A stretch of DNA of 64,000 bases from Chthonomonas calidirosea T49 (GCF_000427095.1 NC_021487.1:994266-1058265), one strand, 5' to 3'; positions 25,835 through 35,008 are shown, numbered from the stretch's first letter. Notes: generated from the sequence alone by a model not told the origin. Program-made: numbers and translations.

Positions 25835-25858
25835 TGGGGTGAGGCTTTCCCCACCCCA
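25835..25858 (-). terminator. Hairpin downstream of the Pro-Tyr-Gly-rich gene
   Basis: 7-bp perfect GC-rich arms TGGGGTG/CACCCCA with a 10-nt loop, 27 nt after the stop at 25885, followed on the minus strand by TCCTACTTTT. A probable intrinsic terminator of moderate strength. Confidence 0.5.
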
Positions 25859-25884
25859 CGGGAAGCAGCTACTAAACCTTCGCA

Positions 25885-27579
25885 CTAGGAGTGCGAGACG
25901 CTGGTCAGATTCGTGATGGTGCTTGTTCGCACAGTTATGGCGTGGAGTTGTTCTGGGGAGAGCACTCCTCCGGCGCCGTAGGGGCTGCTGCCGGGCACCC
26001 CTGGCATCGAGCTGCCTCCGGCATACGGCGGCCTACCTCCCATCCCGTAAGGAGAGGAGCTACCTCCATAAGGAGGCATTCCAGGATACCCCCCTGGTGC
26101 TCCCGGATAGCCTCCTGGTGCACCGGTGTAGCCACCGTAAGGGGACGACGATCCACCTCCGTAGGAAGGCCCTCCCACAGGCGGGCCACCGGGCCTCATA
26201 CCGCCTCGGCGTCCACCATAGGGAGCACCACCGTAAGGCATGCCACCGTATGGAGCACCGCTCATTGAATATGGTGAGGAGGTTCCACCCATTCCGTAGG
26301 GGCCACCGGGCATGCCCGGATACTTCCCTTCATAGGGCATACCGCCCGGCCCTCCATAAGGCACTCCATAGCTAGTAGTGGTGAGACCATTGGCCGTGGC
26401 GTTGTTGATCTGCGCAGGCGTATCTCCCTTAATCGTCAGCGTGCTGACAATCTTTACCACGCGCCCCGCCGTGTAGGCGAAGTAGATGTCGCGCTCGTAA
26501 GTGATCTTGGGCTTCTGAATAGGAATGCCATTAAACATAATCGTTTCAGGCAGCTTAGCAGTCTCCGTGGTAGAGTCAAACGATTGATGAATCTTGGCAG
26601 TTGGGTAGCCATTCTGCCACTCTAAATCTACCAGGCGACTATGCAGAGTCACTTTAGGCTGATCGCTCGACGGCAAACCGGGGATATCTATGCGCTGCTC
26701 CGGCGTTATCCACGTCTCTCCCACAGAGACCGCCGCCTCCGGTAGTGTAGGCAAGTTAAGCGCATCTAGCTCCAAAATACTGGGTTGGGCCGATGCGGTG
26801 GTTCCCTGTTGGTAAGCCGCCAATTGGCCTTGCGGCGGAGATCCTATGTTCACGGAGTTCGAGTCGACCTCATAGTGAATTCGCCCCAATGCATCGAGTA
26901 GCTGATAGACTGAGTCGGGCAGCTGATCCTGAGGATAGATAAACTGCTGCCCACCCTGCATGACAGTTAATGCCGTGAGCTTGTCGCGAACGAGAGCCTC
27001 TGGCAAAGGCTGTTCTATATCGAAAAGCAGCCTGCTCTCAATCGAAGAGAGGGGCACGTCGCTGCTGGATCCGGTCTCCGAAAAGCCTCCTACAATTACT
27101 GAAGAACTGTCGCGGGTGTAGTGATATTGAAAACCTTCCGGAAACCGATAGCGCAAGCGCAAAACAGAGGGGCCGTTGTGAATGATATTGGCAACGTTGA
27201 CGCGGATGGAAGTCGAGCCGATCTGGACGCTACCGCTGGCTTGATCGGGCGCCGGGCCGAAAAGCACTAGCCGCACTGTATGCTCACCATCGGATACTCC
27301 TAAATCTTTTGTGGCCCAAATATAGGTAAAGGGTTTATCGGAGTTCTGTTGTGGATAGATCGCAGCGGTGAACTTCCCATCTATGTAGACACCCACATAG
27401 CCTTCAGGCGGTATGCTAGCACGCGGAACCTCAATTGCTACGTTCTCACGAACGGTGGCGCCATCCGGTGGGCGAATGATGGTAAACGGTATCCCCTGCC
27501 CTCGCGCCCATGGCGTCCCTAGAAACCATAGAACAGGGAGCAAGTAGACGCATAAGCGCACCATGTTACGGTAGAACAT
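25885..27579 (-). CDS. Secreted protein with Ig-like domain and Pro-Tyr-Gly-rich repeats
   Basis: 564 aa, unrecognised. Signal peptide MFYRNMVRLCVYLLPVLWFL...ARGQG. The N-terminal domain (about 30-125) looks Ig-like (IRPPDGATVRENVAIEV, GYVGVYIDGKF). A central domain (about 130-400) is strand-rich. Residues about 405-540 are low-complexity repeats of PYGG, PYGMGG and GGYPGAPGGYPGMP, then a short C-terminal SPEQLHAITVRTSTI. Gly/Tyr/Pro tracts are often disordered and adhesive or matrix-like. ATG 27579 has GGAGGAGGGG 9 nt upstream and fits the promoter at 27632-27660; the frame is open to 27660. Followed by two hairpins. Confidence 0.78.
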   Translation of the reverse strand: MFYRNMVRLCVYLLPVLWFLGTPWARGQGIPFTIIRPPDGATVRENVAIEVPRASIPPEGYVGVYIDGKFTAAIYPQQNSDKPFTYIWATKDLGVSDGEHTVRLVLFGPAPDQASGSVQIGSTSIRVNVANIIHNGPSVLRLRYRFPEGFQYHYTRDSSSVIVGGFSETGSSSDVPLSSIESRLLFDIEQPLPEALVRDKLTALTVMQGGQQFIYPQDQLPDSVYQLLDALGRIHYEVDSNSVNIGSPPQGQLAAYQQGTTASAQPSILELDALNLPTLPEAAVSVGETWITPEQRIDIPGLPSSDQPKVTLHSRLVDLEWQNGYPTAKIHQSFDSTTETAKLPETIMFNGIPIQKPKITYERDIYFAYTAGRVVKIVSTLTIKGDTPAQINNATANGLTTTSYGVPYGGPGGMPYEGKYPGMPGGPYGMGGTSSPYSMSGAPYGGMPYGGAPYGGRRGGMRPGGPPVGGPSYGGGSSSPYGGYTGAPGGYPGAPGGYPGMPPYGGSSSPYGMGGRPPYAGGSSMPGVPGSSPYGAGGVLSPEQLHAITVRTSTITNLTSVSHS

Positions 27580-27631
27580 CGTCAACGACCCCTCCTCCAA
27601 AAATCTCTTACTGCTTCCGAAAGTGTATTTC

Positions 27632-27660
27632 AGTGTATCATAGTTCCTTGTACAAGTCAA
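27632..27660 (-). promoter_or_regulatory. Promoter of the Pro-Tyr-Gly-rich protein gene
   Basis: TTGACT (complement of 27655-27660), a 17-nt spacer and TACACT (complement of 27632-27637). It overlaps the most upstream in-frame start, supporting ATG 27579. Confidence 0.5.
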
Positions 27661-27702
27661 GCACTCAATTTATCTATACGGAGGAAAGCAGACAGAGGAG
27701 TT

Positions 27703-27724
27703 ATTTGGATATTTCTATCCAAAT
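27703..27724. promoter_or_regulatory. 9-bp inverted repeat next to the aldo/keto reductase promoter
   Basis: ATTTGGATA (27703-27711), a 4-nt spacer, and TATCCAAAT (27716-27724). It ends 1 nt before the -35 box of the reductase promoter, a normal place for an activator or repressor site. Confidence 0.5.
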
Positions 27725-27725
27725 A

Positions 27726-27755
27726 TTGACTCAGCCTTCCCCAATGTTGGATACT
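27726..27755 (+). promoter_or_regulatory. Promoter of the aldo/keto reductase gene
   Basis: TTGACT at 27726-27731, an 18-nt spacer and GATACT at 27750-27755 (TACTAT at 27752 is an overlapping alternative). About 65 nt before the ATG. Confidence 0.45.
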
Positions 27756-27819
27756 ATATTTAGTAGCGAAAATGGCTAGAAGGGTTCACCGCCCTTCGTC
27801 TCTTCTGAGGAGGTAAAAC

Positions 27820-28839
27820 ATGGAATACCGTGTGTTAGGCGAAACGGGGCTTAAAGCTTCCACTGTGGGTTTTGGCGTCTGGACGGTCGCCACGACCATG
27901 TGGGGCATTAACGACGATGAGGTGGGCATTCGCCTGCTGCGACGTGCTTTCGATCTCGGCATCAACTTTTTTGATACCGCCGACGTCTATGGCGACGGCA
28001 AGGGCGAGACGCTGCTCGCCGACGCTCTCGAAGGCCACCGCGATGAGATCGTCATCGCTACCAAATTCGGCTACGATTTCTACAACTACCCCGGTGTCCA
28101 GCCCGGCCAGAGAGAAAGGCCCCAAGACTGGACGCCCACCTTCGTGCGTAGCGCCTGTGAAAAGAGCTTACAACGCTTGCGCACCGATCATATAGACCTT
28201 TACCAACTTCACAACCCGCGCCTCTCCGCACTTCAAAACGACGATCTTTTTGCCACCCTTGAAGCGCTTAAGCAAGAAGGCAAAATTCGCTCCTATGGTG
28301 CGGCCTTAGGGCCGGCGCTACGGCCTGAACGCCAGGTGGAAGAGGGTCTCTACAGCGTTAAAGAGCGCCGTATGGCTGTCCAGATCATCTATAACATGCT
28401 AGAACAACAGCTCGGTGAACCGATCTGCCCGGCAGCTAAGGAGGCTGGTGTTCCCGTTATCGTGCGCGTGCCCCATGCTTCCGGCATTTTGGAAGGACGC
28501 TACACCACAGAAACCACCTTCGATACGAACGACCATCGTAGCTTCCGCCTCGTCAACGATCAGATGCGCCAAGAGTGGCTCATCAATGGCCTAAAGAAGC
28601 TGGAAAAACTGCGCTTTGCCGCCGAATCGGCAGGTCGTACCCCTGGTCAAATGGCCATCCAGTGGTTGCTCGCCCAGCCTGCTATTGTATCGGTGTTGCC
28701 CAATATCTATGACCACGCTCAGTTGGAGGAGTTCGCTAAAGCCCCCGATACTCCCCCCTTCACCCAAGAAGAGCTGAACAAAGTCGCCGATCTTTATGCC
28801 CATAACTTCTACCTGGAACCGTTGGAAGCTGCCCCCTAA
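27820..28839 (+). CDS. Aldo/keto reductase
   Basis: 339 aa NAD(P)H-dependent oxidoreductase with the AKR TIM barrel. The catalytic tetrad residues appear as Asp and Tyr in [14 protein letters not shown], Lys in VIATKFGYD and His in [10 protein letters not shown]. The cofactor region is seen in [20 protein letters not shown]. Sequence style is that of the YhdN/IolS-like group acting on sugars or small aldehydes; the substrate is unknown. AGGAGGTAAAAC precedes ATG 27820. Promoter and inverted repeat upstream, hairpin downstream. Confidence 0.93.
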   Translation: MEYRVLGETGLKASTVGFGVWTVATTMWGINDDEVGIRLLRRAFDLGINFFDTADVYGDGKGETLLADALEGHRDEIVIATKFGYDFYNYPGVQPGQRERPQDWTPTFVRSACEKSLQRLRTDHIDLYQLHNPRLSALQNDDLFATLEALKQEGKIRSYGAALGPALRPERQVEEGLYSVKERRMAVQIIYNMLEQQLGEPICPAAKEAGVPVIVRVPHASGILEGRYTTETTFDTNDHRSFRLVNDQMRQEWLINGLKKLEKLRFAAESAGRTPGQMAIQWLLAQPAIVSVLPNIYDHAQLEEFAKAPDTPPFTQEELNKVADLYAHNFYLEPLEAAP

Positions 28840-28874
28840 AGGAGCCAAGGTTCAAAGCGCTAAATCGTCAATGC

Positions 28875-28904
28875 CTTCTCCATCCTCATAGGGATATGGA
28901 GAAG
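28875..28904 (+). terminator. Hairpin after the aldo/keto reductase gene
   Basis: 9-bp perfect arms CTTCTCCAT/ATGGAGAAG with a 12-nt loop, 35 nt after the stop. No T-tract follows (AGGGTG), so it may be an mRNA 3' end stabiliser rather than an intrinsic terminator. Confidence 0.4.
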
Positions 28905-28987
28905 AGGGTGAAACTTGTTGTCCAATTTGGGGTCTAAAAAGGAGGTGATGCATCGCGATTGATCGTTGTGAAGGAAGGAGCAAGGAG

Positions 28988-30073
28988 TTGGTCGCTACCA
29001 GCCTGCGGTGTGCACGGATGATATTTGCGCCCAATATTGTAGTGAAGGTGCTCTTCGTTCTGTTTGGTGTGGCTTTTGCCTGTCCGATTCAAGCGCAGAT
29101 CGGTCGATCGCGTGCACCAAGCCCTTCCAAACCGGTACAAACGCCCACTCCTCCTTCGCCTCCGACTCTCAATCTCATGCCTTTGCCAAAAGTTATCTCG
29201 GCAAGCAGAAACATCAAATTGTGGGACACCAGCGGCCAACCTACCCTGCAGATCGACCCAAATACCGGTGACATTAACGCTCTGGCGCTGGGCACGAAAG
29301 ACGGCCAGCAAACACTGATCTCTGGTGGAGCGGATGGCGTTGTGCGCCTCTGGAACCTTGCCTCAGGTGCGCCCGGCGACACCCTTGCAGTAAACCACGG
29401 CCCCATAACCGCACTTGCCATCTCGCCCGACAATATGATCCTCGCCGTGGGAGCCGCCGATGGAACCATTAGCCTATGGGCCTGGAAACAAGGGCGTCTG
29501 CTTGCAGCGGTGCCCGCTCACAGTGATGCGGTTACAGGCCTCATCTATGCTTCAGATAACCACACCCTCATTAGCGCTAGCGCCGACCGACAGATACGGG
29601 TATGGCTGCTTCTGGATAATGGACGCCGAATTGTTTTGCGCTCTAGCATTCTAGCCCACGATGCTCCGATCACCGGTATCGCGCTTCTTTCAGGAGGCAC
29701 ACAGGTCGCCAGCGTCTCAGAAGACGGCTATCTGATGATCTGGGACCTCGCCACTGGTGCACAGATTCGACGTATTTTCGTGTGCGAACGTGGCGTTACT
29801 GCCCTCGCCGTCTCCCCTGACGGCAAAACCCTGGCCACTGGGGACTTCAACGGTCATATCCGCCTTTGGAATGCCATCACAGGAATGCCTCTCACTTTCC
29901 AAGGAAACCTACCTCAACCCCCCCGAACGCTCCTTTGGAGTGCCGATGGTACAATGCTCGTCTGCGGCGCAGCCGATAATACTCTTAGCTTTTGGAACGT
30001 AAATACAGATAAGCAGGTCGCCTGTATCGCAGCCCACGACAGCCCAGTACGGGCGCTCGTACTGGCACCCTAA
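28988..30073 (+). CDS. Exported WD40 repeat protein
   Basis: 361 aa from TTG 28988 (GGAAGGAG about 7 nt upstream). ATG 29018 is the main alternative and gives a cleaner signal peptide, MIFAPNIVVKVLFVLFGVAFACPIQAQ. A Pro/Ser-rich linker is followed by six or seven WD40 blades, for example LISGGADGVVRLWNLASG, LAVGAADGTISLWAWKQG, LISASADRQIRVWLLLDN, VASVSEDGYLMIWDLATG and LATGDFNGHIRLWNAITG, forming a beta-propeller. Role unknown, presumably a binding scaffold outside the cytoplasm. It is followed 29 nt later by the HemQ-type gene. Confidence 0.87.
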   Translation: MVATSLRCARMIFAPNIVVKVLFVLFGVAFACPIQAQIGRSRAPSPSKPVQTPTPPSPPTLNLMPLPKVISASRNIKLWDTSGQPTLQIDPNTGDINALALGTKDGQQTLISGGADGVVRLWNLASGAPGDTLAVNHGPITALAISPDNMILAVGAADGTISLWAWKQGRLLAAVPAHSDAVTGLIYASDNHTLISASADRQIRVWLLLDNGRRIVLRSSILAHDAPITGIALLSGGTQVASVSEDGYLMIWDLATGAQIRRIFVCERGVTALAVSPDGKTLATGDFNGHIRLWNAITGMPLTFQGNLPQPPRTLLWSADGTMLVCGAADNTLSFWNVNTDKQVACIAAHDSPVRALVLAP

Positions 30074-30102
30074 TTACCGATCTACTACCAAGGAGATGAA
30101 CG

Positions 30103-30795
30103 ATGGAAAACCGTGGCCGTACCATGGTCGAGTTCGCTTTCTACAAAGTTGACCCCGCTTGGCGACGCCAACCCGATGAGGTTCGAGAAAAAGATAAGGC
30201 CGACTTCACCTGCGCGGTGGAAGAGGCCGCCGACGAAATGATGATTCGTAGCTACTCCCTTACTGGCATTCGTGGAGATGTAGACCTCCTGCTTTGGATG
30301 GCCTCACCAGACCTTGACCTTCTGCGAAATCACGCAGCCCGCTTTCTACGAACCGGTATCGGTCGCTGGATGACACAGCCCTACTGCTTCCTCTCCATGA
30401 CCAAAGCCTCCCAATACAAAGACCCGACCGCAAAAAACGAGCCGGAAGGACGTCGTCTCATCATCCGACCCACCGGACGCAAATTCCTTTTTGTCTATCC
30501 CTTCGTCAAAACGCGCGCCTGGTATCGAATGCCCTATGAGGAACGCCAAAAAGCTATGGCGGAGCATATAGAGCTTGGACATAAGTATCCTACAGTTAAA
30601 CTTAACACCACCTACTCTTTCGGCATTGATGATCAAGAGTTCGTGGTTGCCTTTGAAACCGACATTCCGGCCGACTTTCTCGATCTTGTCCAACATATGC
30701 GCGAATCGGAGGCGAGCGCCTATACCCTACGGGATACACCAACCTTTACATGCGTACAGGTACCACTGCGTGAAGCGCTCGATGCGATTGGCTAG
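30103..30795 (+). CDS. hemQ: Chlorite-dismutase-family protein (HemQ-type, coproheme decarboxylase)
   Basis: 230 aa Cld-fold protein. The C-terminal half has PFVKTRAWYRMPYEERQKAM and EHIELGHKYPTVK, which correspond to the conserved WY.MP.EER strip and the proximal heme His region of HemQ, then FVVAFETDIPADFLDLVQHMR. HemQ converts coproheme III to heme b, the last step of the coproporphyrin-dependent pathway. The family assignment is firm; the enzymatic assignment is likely because non-respiratory family members in such bacteria are usually HemQ. AAGGAG lies 7 nt before ATG 30103. Sits between WD40 and queG genes, 15 nt before queG. Confidence 0.82.
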   Translation: MENRGRTMVEFAFYKVDPAWRRQPDEVREKDKADFTCAVEEAADEMMIRSYSLTGIRGDVDLLLWMASPDLDLLRNHAARFLRTGIGRWMTQPYCFLSMTKASQYKDPTAKNEPEGRRLIIRPTGRKFLFVYPFVKTRAWYRMPYEERQKAMAEHIELGHKYPTVKLNTTYSFGIDDQEFVVAFETDIPADFLDLVQHMRESEASAYTLRDTPTFTCVQVPLREALDAIG

Positions 30796-30810
30796 CGCTT
30801 TTCTAGCCAC

Positions 30811-31902
30811 ATGATGCAGACCACAACGACGCGCGAAGAGCAGATCAAAGCCTATGCCAAAGAGCTAGGTTTCGATCTCGTCGGGATCGCAGAGGCTATC
30901 CCTTCGATCTTTCAACAACAGTATCGCGATTGGCTCGAAAAGGGATATGCCGGCCAGATGGAATATCTTGCCCGAAATTTGGAGCGACGGCTGAATCCGC
31001 AAGAGCTTTTGCCCAATGCACGCTCGCTTATCGTCGTTGCTATGAACTACTATGCCGACACAGAAGAGGGGCCTGGTACTCCTCCCGTACGTCCAAACCA
31101 TGCCATTTTCGCTCGTTACGCTCGTGGAGACGACTACCATGATGTCATTACAAAACGTCTCTATCAGCTGTTGGAGTACATAAAAAAACGGATCGATCCA
31201 AATGCTGCTGGGCGTGTCTATGTAGATGCTGGCCCCCTGCTTGAAAGAGAGGTAGCTCAACGTGCTGGTTTAGGTTGGTTTGGTAAAAACACCATGTTGA
31301 TCAACTCGCGTCGTGGCTCGTACTTCTTTCTTGGTGCTTTGGTAACCGATCTCGATCTCGAGCCCGATAGGCCGGCCCAGGGGCATTGCGGACGATGCAA
31401 GCGCTGTATCGAGGCCTGCCCCACAGGTGCTCTGATCGCTCCCTATCAGCTCGATGCCCGCCGCTGTATATCCTATCTCACTATCGAACTCAAAGAGGCC
31501 ATTCCCGTTGAGTTGCGCCCTGCACTATCGGCCAACGGCAACCGCATTTTCGGCTGCGATATCTGTCAGGAGGTCTGCCCCTTCAACCAAAAGTTTAGCG
31601 TGCCCACCACAGAGCCGGCGTTTCAACCTCGTGAGATCACTCGAAATAGTCGCTTAGTCAACCTGTTGCAATTAAGCGAACCAGAGTTTCGAGAGAAGTT
31701 TCGAAAAAGCCCCGTAAAAAGAGCAAAACGAAGGGGCCTGCTGCGCAACGTCGCCACTGCCCTTGCCTACAGCGACGATCCAGAGGCCGAAGCCGCGCTT
31801 CAAAACGCTGCCGAGCACGACCCTGACCCCCTCGTGCGTGAGCATGCAGCTTGGGCGCTCGACACGTTAAGAAAGCGCAAAACTACCTCCTCATCTCCCT
31901 AA
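30811..31902 (+). CDS. queG: Epoxyqueuosine reductase QueG
   Basis: Reduces epoxyqueuosine to queuosine in tRNA, using cobalamin and two [4Fe-4S] clusters. 363 aa. The N-terminal cobalamin-binding domain includes GFDLVGIAEA and YVDAGPLLEREVAQRAGLGW with catalytic Asp, then GKNTMLINSRRGSYFFLG. Clusters are ligated by CGRCKRCIEACP and CDICQEVCP. The C terminus has a short HEAT-like repeat (AALQNAAEHDPDPLVREHAAWAL), as in the longer QueG type. Starts ATGATG at 30811 with no clear ribosome site. Confidence 0.95.
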   Translation: MMQTTTTREEQIKAYAKELGFDLVGIAEAIPSIFQQQYRDWLEKGYAGQMEYLARNLERRLNPQELLPNARSLIVVAMNYYADTEEGPGTPPVRPNHAIFARYARGDDYHDVITKRLYQLLEYIKKRIDPNAAGRVYVDAGPLLEREVAQRAGLGWFGKNTMLINSRRGSYFFLGALVTDLDLEPDRPAQGHCGRCKRCIEACPTGALIAPYQLDARRCISYLTIELKEAIPVELRPALSANGNRIFGCDICQEVCPFNQKFSVPTTEPAFQPREITRNSRLVNLLQLSEPEFREKFRKSPVKRAKRRGLLRNVATALAYSDDPEAEAALQNAAEHDPDPLVREHAAWALDTLRKRKTTSSSP

Positions 31903-32014
31903 GACTGAACCAGGGCAAACCCTCAGCTCTCTTACACACACCAAGTTTCACAACAGAGCCCCCATTCCGTAACAGCCATAGCACTAAAAACACACCCCCT
32001 ATAAAAACCTCCTC

Positions 32015-32043
32015 TTGATTTTCCTACGAGGACATGATATAAT
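32015..32043 (+). promoter_or_regulatory. Promoter of the small TPR protein gene
   Basis: TTGATT at 32015-32020, a 17-nt spacer and TATAAT at 32038-32043. Predicted leader of about 105 nt before ATG 32155. Confidence 0.68.
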
Positions 32044-32154
32044 CGCATCTAGTTTCCAGGGAACAAGTCAGAACAGAACAAACGGGGTCGCTCAACGCCA
32101 TTATCCTTGATTATGATGACCATAGAACCCCGAAAAACCTTTAGGGAGACACGC

Positions 32155-32526
32155 ATGACAATGAGCTGCTTAGAAAACAGCATCCTGGAACGTGGTATCG
32201 CATATAAGAACGAGGGCCAGTATGATGAGGCTGTCGCCGCCTTTAAAGAGGTCTTGGAGAAAGACCCCAACTCCTGCGACGCGCATCATCAGCTCGGTCT
32301 TGTCTACGGCTTTACCGGTCTCTTCGACGAGTCGCTCGAAGAGCTTCAAAAAGCCGTACAACTTGCTGCCGAGCGCGTGGATATCCGGCTCGACCTCGCC
32401 CTTACCTACTCGATGCTCGGCATGTACGATGAAGCGACGGCGGAGTTCCAGGAAGTGCTGCGTCTTGACCCAAATAACAAACGCGCCACCGACAGCCTAA
32501 AATTCATTAAGGAGATGCTTGGATAG
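32155..32526 (+). CDS. Small cytosolic TPR protein
   Basis: 124 aa, almost entirely three tetratricopeptide repeats (LERGIAYKNEGQYDEAVAAF, AHHQLGLVYGFTGLFDESLE, LDLALTYSMLGMYDEATAEF) and a capping helix. No signal or membrane segment; probably an adaptor. ATG 32155 is chosen because AGGGAG lies 7 nt upstream; the frame opens at 32107, and ATG 32161 is also possible. It precedes the YfhO-type gene by about 50 nt. Confidence 0.82.
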   Translation: MTMSCLENSILERGIAYKNEGQYDEAVAAFKEVLEKDPNSCDAHHQLGLVYGFTGLFDESLEELQKAVQLAAERVDIRLDLALTYSMLGMYDEATAEFQEVLRLDPNNKRATDSLKFIKEMLG

Positions 32527-32579
32527 CGAACGCCGCATTGCCACATGCTGCTGTGCCCTCTCGCCAAGGTGTGGCGCGC

Positions 32580-34997
32580 TTGAACAAGTTTTCTATCTGG
32601 TTCCCGCCCGTTTTTTATCTCTTACTTGCTGCCGTCTTTCTCTACCGTACAACCTTCGTAGGGGATGTTTTTTTGCCTGCCGGTCTGCTAGGCTATATTG
32701 CCCCTTACCAGACCGCGATTCACGCCCACTCGCTGCCACCGTGGAACCCGCTGCGCTGGGATGGCATTGCCCAGTTCTATCCCTGGCGCCTGTTCGCTGC
32801 CCGAACGGTCCGCTCCGGATTGCTGCCCTTATGGAATCCCTATCAGTTCTGTGGCGCGCCCTTCGTCGCCAATAGCCAGTCCGCCGTTTTCTATCCCCCT
32901 AATCTCCTGTTCGATCCTCTTCCAACAACAATCGCTTTTAACCTCAACGCCCTCCTGCACCTTACCCTCTGTGGGTGGTTTACCTACCTGTTCCTAAAAC
33001 AGCTTCGGTGCTCCACACTTTCATCCTTGCTTGGCGGCTGCGTCTATGCCTATTCGGCCTGGCAGGTGCAGTGGCTCCAGCTACCCACCTTTCTCGCCAC
33101 ATCCTGCTGGTTTCCTTTGGTTCTACGCCAGCTCTACCGGCTTCTGCGCACACATAGTGCGCCAGGCACATCTCTTACCTCTGCAGGCGCCTCTATAGGC
33201 CTCATGCTGCTGGCTGGGCATCTGCAGATCGCCTTCTATGGTCTACTAGCCGCTTCTCTCTGGTCGCTTGCCCTTCTTATTCGTACAGCGAACGAACGGA
33301 AAGCCTTGGGAAGATCAATCGCACTATCTGCAGGTGCCTTTCTACTTGGAGGTCTACTCTGTGCTGTTCAGCTGTTGCCAACCTTAGAGCTTTCGCGTCT
33401 ATCTCATCGTGCCACCCAGGCCACAACAGCAGGATACCAAGAGTACGTCGGCTACGCGCTTCAGCCCTATGAACTGACTACCCTCTTTTTGCCCAACCTC
33501 ACCGGCAACGATTACGATCCGCAAAACCATTATTGGGGATTTTATCTGCAATCTGCCGCCAACGCGTTAGTGGCTGTGCGACATAACGCCGCCGAAACGG
33601 CCCTGTATGTAGGAATTCTCCCTCTGCTTTTGGCTGCATTAGCCGTCTATCGTGCGTTGCAACGCCAATCCCTAAACTATCGGGCTCTGTTTTTCGTGCT
33701 TCTCGCCGTGCTCGCACTCCTTATGGCGCTCGGCACCCCATTAGATGCGCTCTTTTATTTCGGCATTCCGGGTTTTGGGGCCTCTGGATCGCCAGCACGC
33801 ATCTTAGTGCTTTGGGCTCTCGCCATCGCCTGTTTAGCCGCCTTTGGTTTGGACTACCTGCTTGAATCGCCGCCTAATAAGCGTGCTCTCCTGGCCCTTT
33901 TTGCGGTCTTACTAGCCGGCTTTGGCCTTTGCCTCTTTTTGGTCTCTCAGGCACTATCCGTTCCGCTTCCCGGTTTTGATCTGCTCCACGTGCCCACCTT
34001 CTCTCAAGCGCTCTCCCGTATCCCTTACGATTGGGTTCGCCTCGGAGCCGGCTTTATTCTGGCCGCCGTTCTCTTTTGGCAGGCGCATCGACGCTCCAAG
34101 TCAGTTTCCTTCACTCTAGCTGTTAGTTGCCTTGCTATCACGATCGCCGACCTATTTTGGACCGGCATCCCGATCAACCCAGTTGCCCGCCCAGCCTGGG
34201 TCTACCCTCGCACGCCTGGCATTCGCTACCTACAAGCCCATCTCGGCCATGAACGGATATTTCCCATTAATCGGTTCTGGAGCCTCGATCATCCGCCACC
34301 GGCTGTTCTCCCTCCCAATGGGGCTATGGTCTACCAGCTTCGCGATGTGCAAGGTTACGATTCCCTGTTTCCTGGCCAATTGAAAGCCTATGCTGACCAA
34401 TTTGCCCGCCCTAACCGCTTTGGTGTGAGCGACGCTAGCCCTCCAGAAGTAGGTAATATGGTGTTTTTTCAAAACCCGAATGCCCCGCTGCTTCCGACAA
34501 CCAGCGCTCGCTATGCGGTAGCACTGCCCACCGACAACCCAGCCTTTGCCAATGTCACCTTGCCCCCCTCAACCCCACCACTATCGCTCTCAAGCAATGA
34601 CCTTACCCTCTACCTGCTATCTTCCGCTCTGCCGCGCGCCCGATTTCTATCGGATAATCCCAAACTCCTAAACCCGCCGGTAACATATCTTCAAGACCTC
34701 CCAACCCGTGTCGTCTTACGAGTTACGGCGCTCACCAGCGGACTGCTTATTCTCGCCGACGAAAACTACCCTGGCTGGGAAGCAACGGTAGATAAGCAGC
34801 CCGTTCCTATTCTCACTCCACCTGCCTCTCAAGGTTCGCTATTTCGAGCCGTACGCCTTGCTCCAGGCAACCATATTGTCGCATTTCAGTTTCAGCCTTC
34901 AAGCTTTAACATCGGACTTTATTTAAGCCTAACAGGCCTTTTGATTCTCTGTTGGGAATCGTCCAAAAACCTATTCCGAAGTCGCAAAACCATGTAA
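32580..34997 (+). CDS. YfhO-type polytopic membrane protein (GT-C-like)
   Basis: 805 aa with about a dozen transmembrane helices across residues 5-530, then a soluble C-terminal part with a last helix near 785-800. The first extracytoplasmic loop carries PWNPLRWDGIAQFYPWR and FCGAPFVANSQSAVFYPPN, the YfhO/GT-C signature area with acidic residues. Related proteins transfer sugars from polyprenyl carriers onto surface polymers; the exact job here is unknown. The start is uncertain: I take TTG 32580 (MNKFSIWFPP) with AAGGTG 8 nt upstream; GTG 32571 and TTG 32538 are in frame. It may use polyprenyl-phosphate sugars such as those made by the transferase at 38334-39107 (inference). Confidence 0.85.
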   Translation: MNKFSIWFPPVFYLLLAAVFLYRTTFVGDVFLPAGLLGYIAPYQTAIHAHSLPPWNPLRWDGIAQFYPWRLFAARTVRSGLLPLWNPYQFCGAPFVANSQSAVFYPPNLLFDPLPTTIAFNLNALLHLTLCGWFTYLFLKQLRCSTLSSLLGGCVYAYSAWQVQWLQLPTFLATSCWFPLVLRQLYRLLRTHSAPGTSLTSAGASIGLMLLAGHLQIAFYGLLAASLWSLALLIRTANERKALGRSIALSAGAFLLGGLLCAVQLLPTLELSRLSHRATQATTAGYQEYVGYALQPYELTTLFLPNLTGNDYDPQNHYWGFYLQSAANALVAVRHNAAETALYVGILPLLLAALAVYRALQRQSLNYRALFFVLLAVLALLMALGTPLDALFYFGIPGFGASGSPARILVLWALAIACLAAFGLDYLLESPPNKRALLALFAVLLAGFGLCLFLVSQALSVPLPGFDLLHVPTFSQALSRIPYDWVRLGAGFILAAVLFWQAHRRSKSVSFTLAVSCLAITIADLFWTGIPINPVARPAWVYPRTPGIRYLQAHLGHERIFPINRFWSLDHPPPAVLPPNGAMVYQLRDVQGYDSLFPGQLKAYADQFARPNRFGVSDASPPEVGNMVFFQNPNAPLLPTTSARYAVALPTDNPAFANVTLPPSTPPLSLSSNDLTLYLLSSALPRARFLSDNPKLLNPPVTYLQDLPTRVVLRVTALTSGLLILADENYPGWEATVDKQPVPILTPPASQGSLFRAVRLAPGNHIVAFQFQPSSFNIGLYLSLTGLLILCWESSKNLFRSRKTM

Positions 34998-35008
34998 GGA
35001 GGGATCGA

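Noticed and set aside
25950-26380. Repetitive DNA that could suggest a repeat array or CRISPR
   Set aside because: The periodicity is coding (PYGG and PGAPGGY codons), with irregular unit length and no spacers.
28952-30073. ATC start for the WD40 protein
   Set aside because: Good ribosome site, but outside infC a non-AUG/GUG/UUG start needs direct evidence; kept only as an observation.
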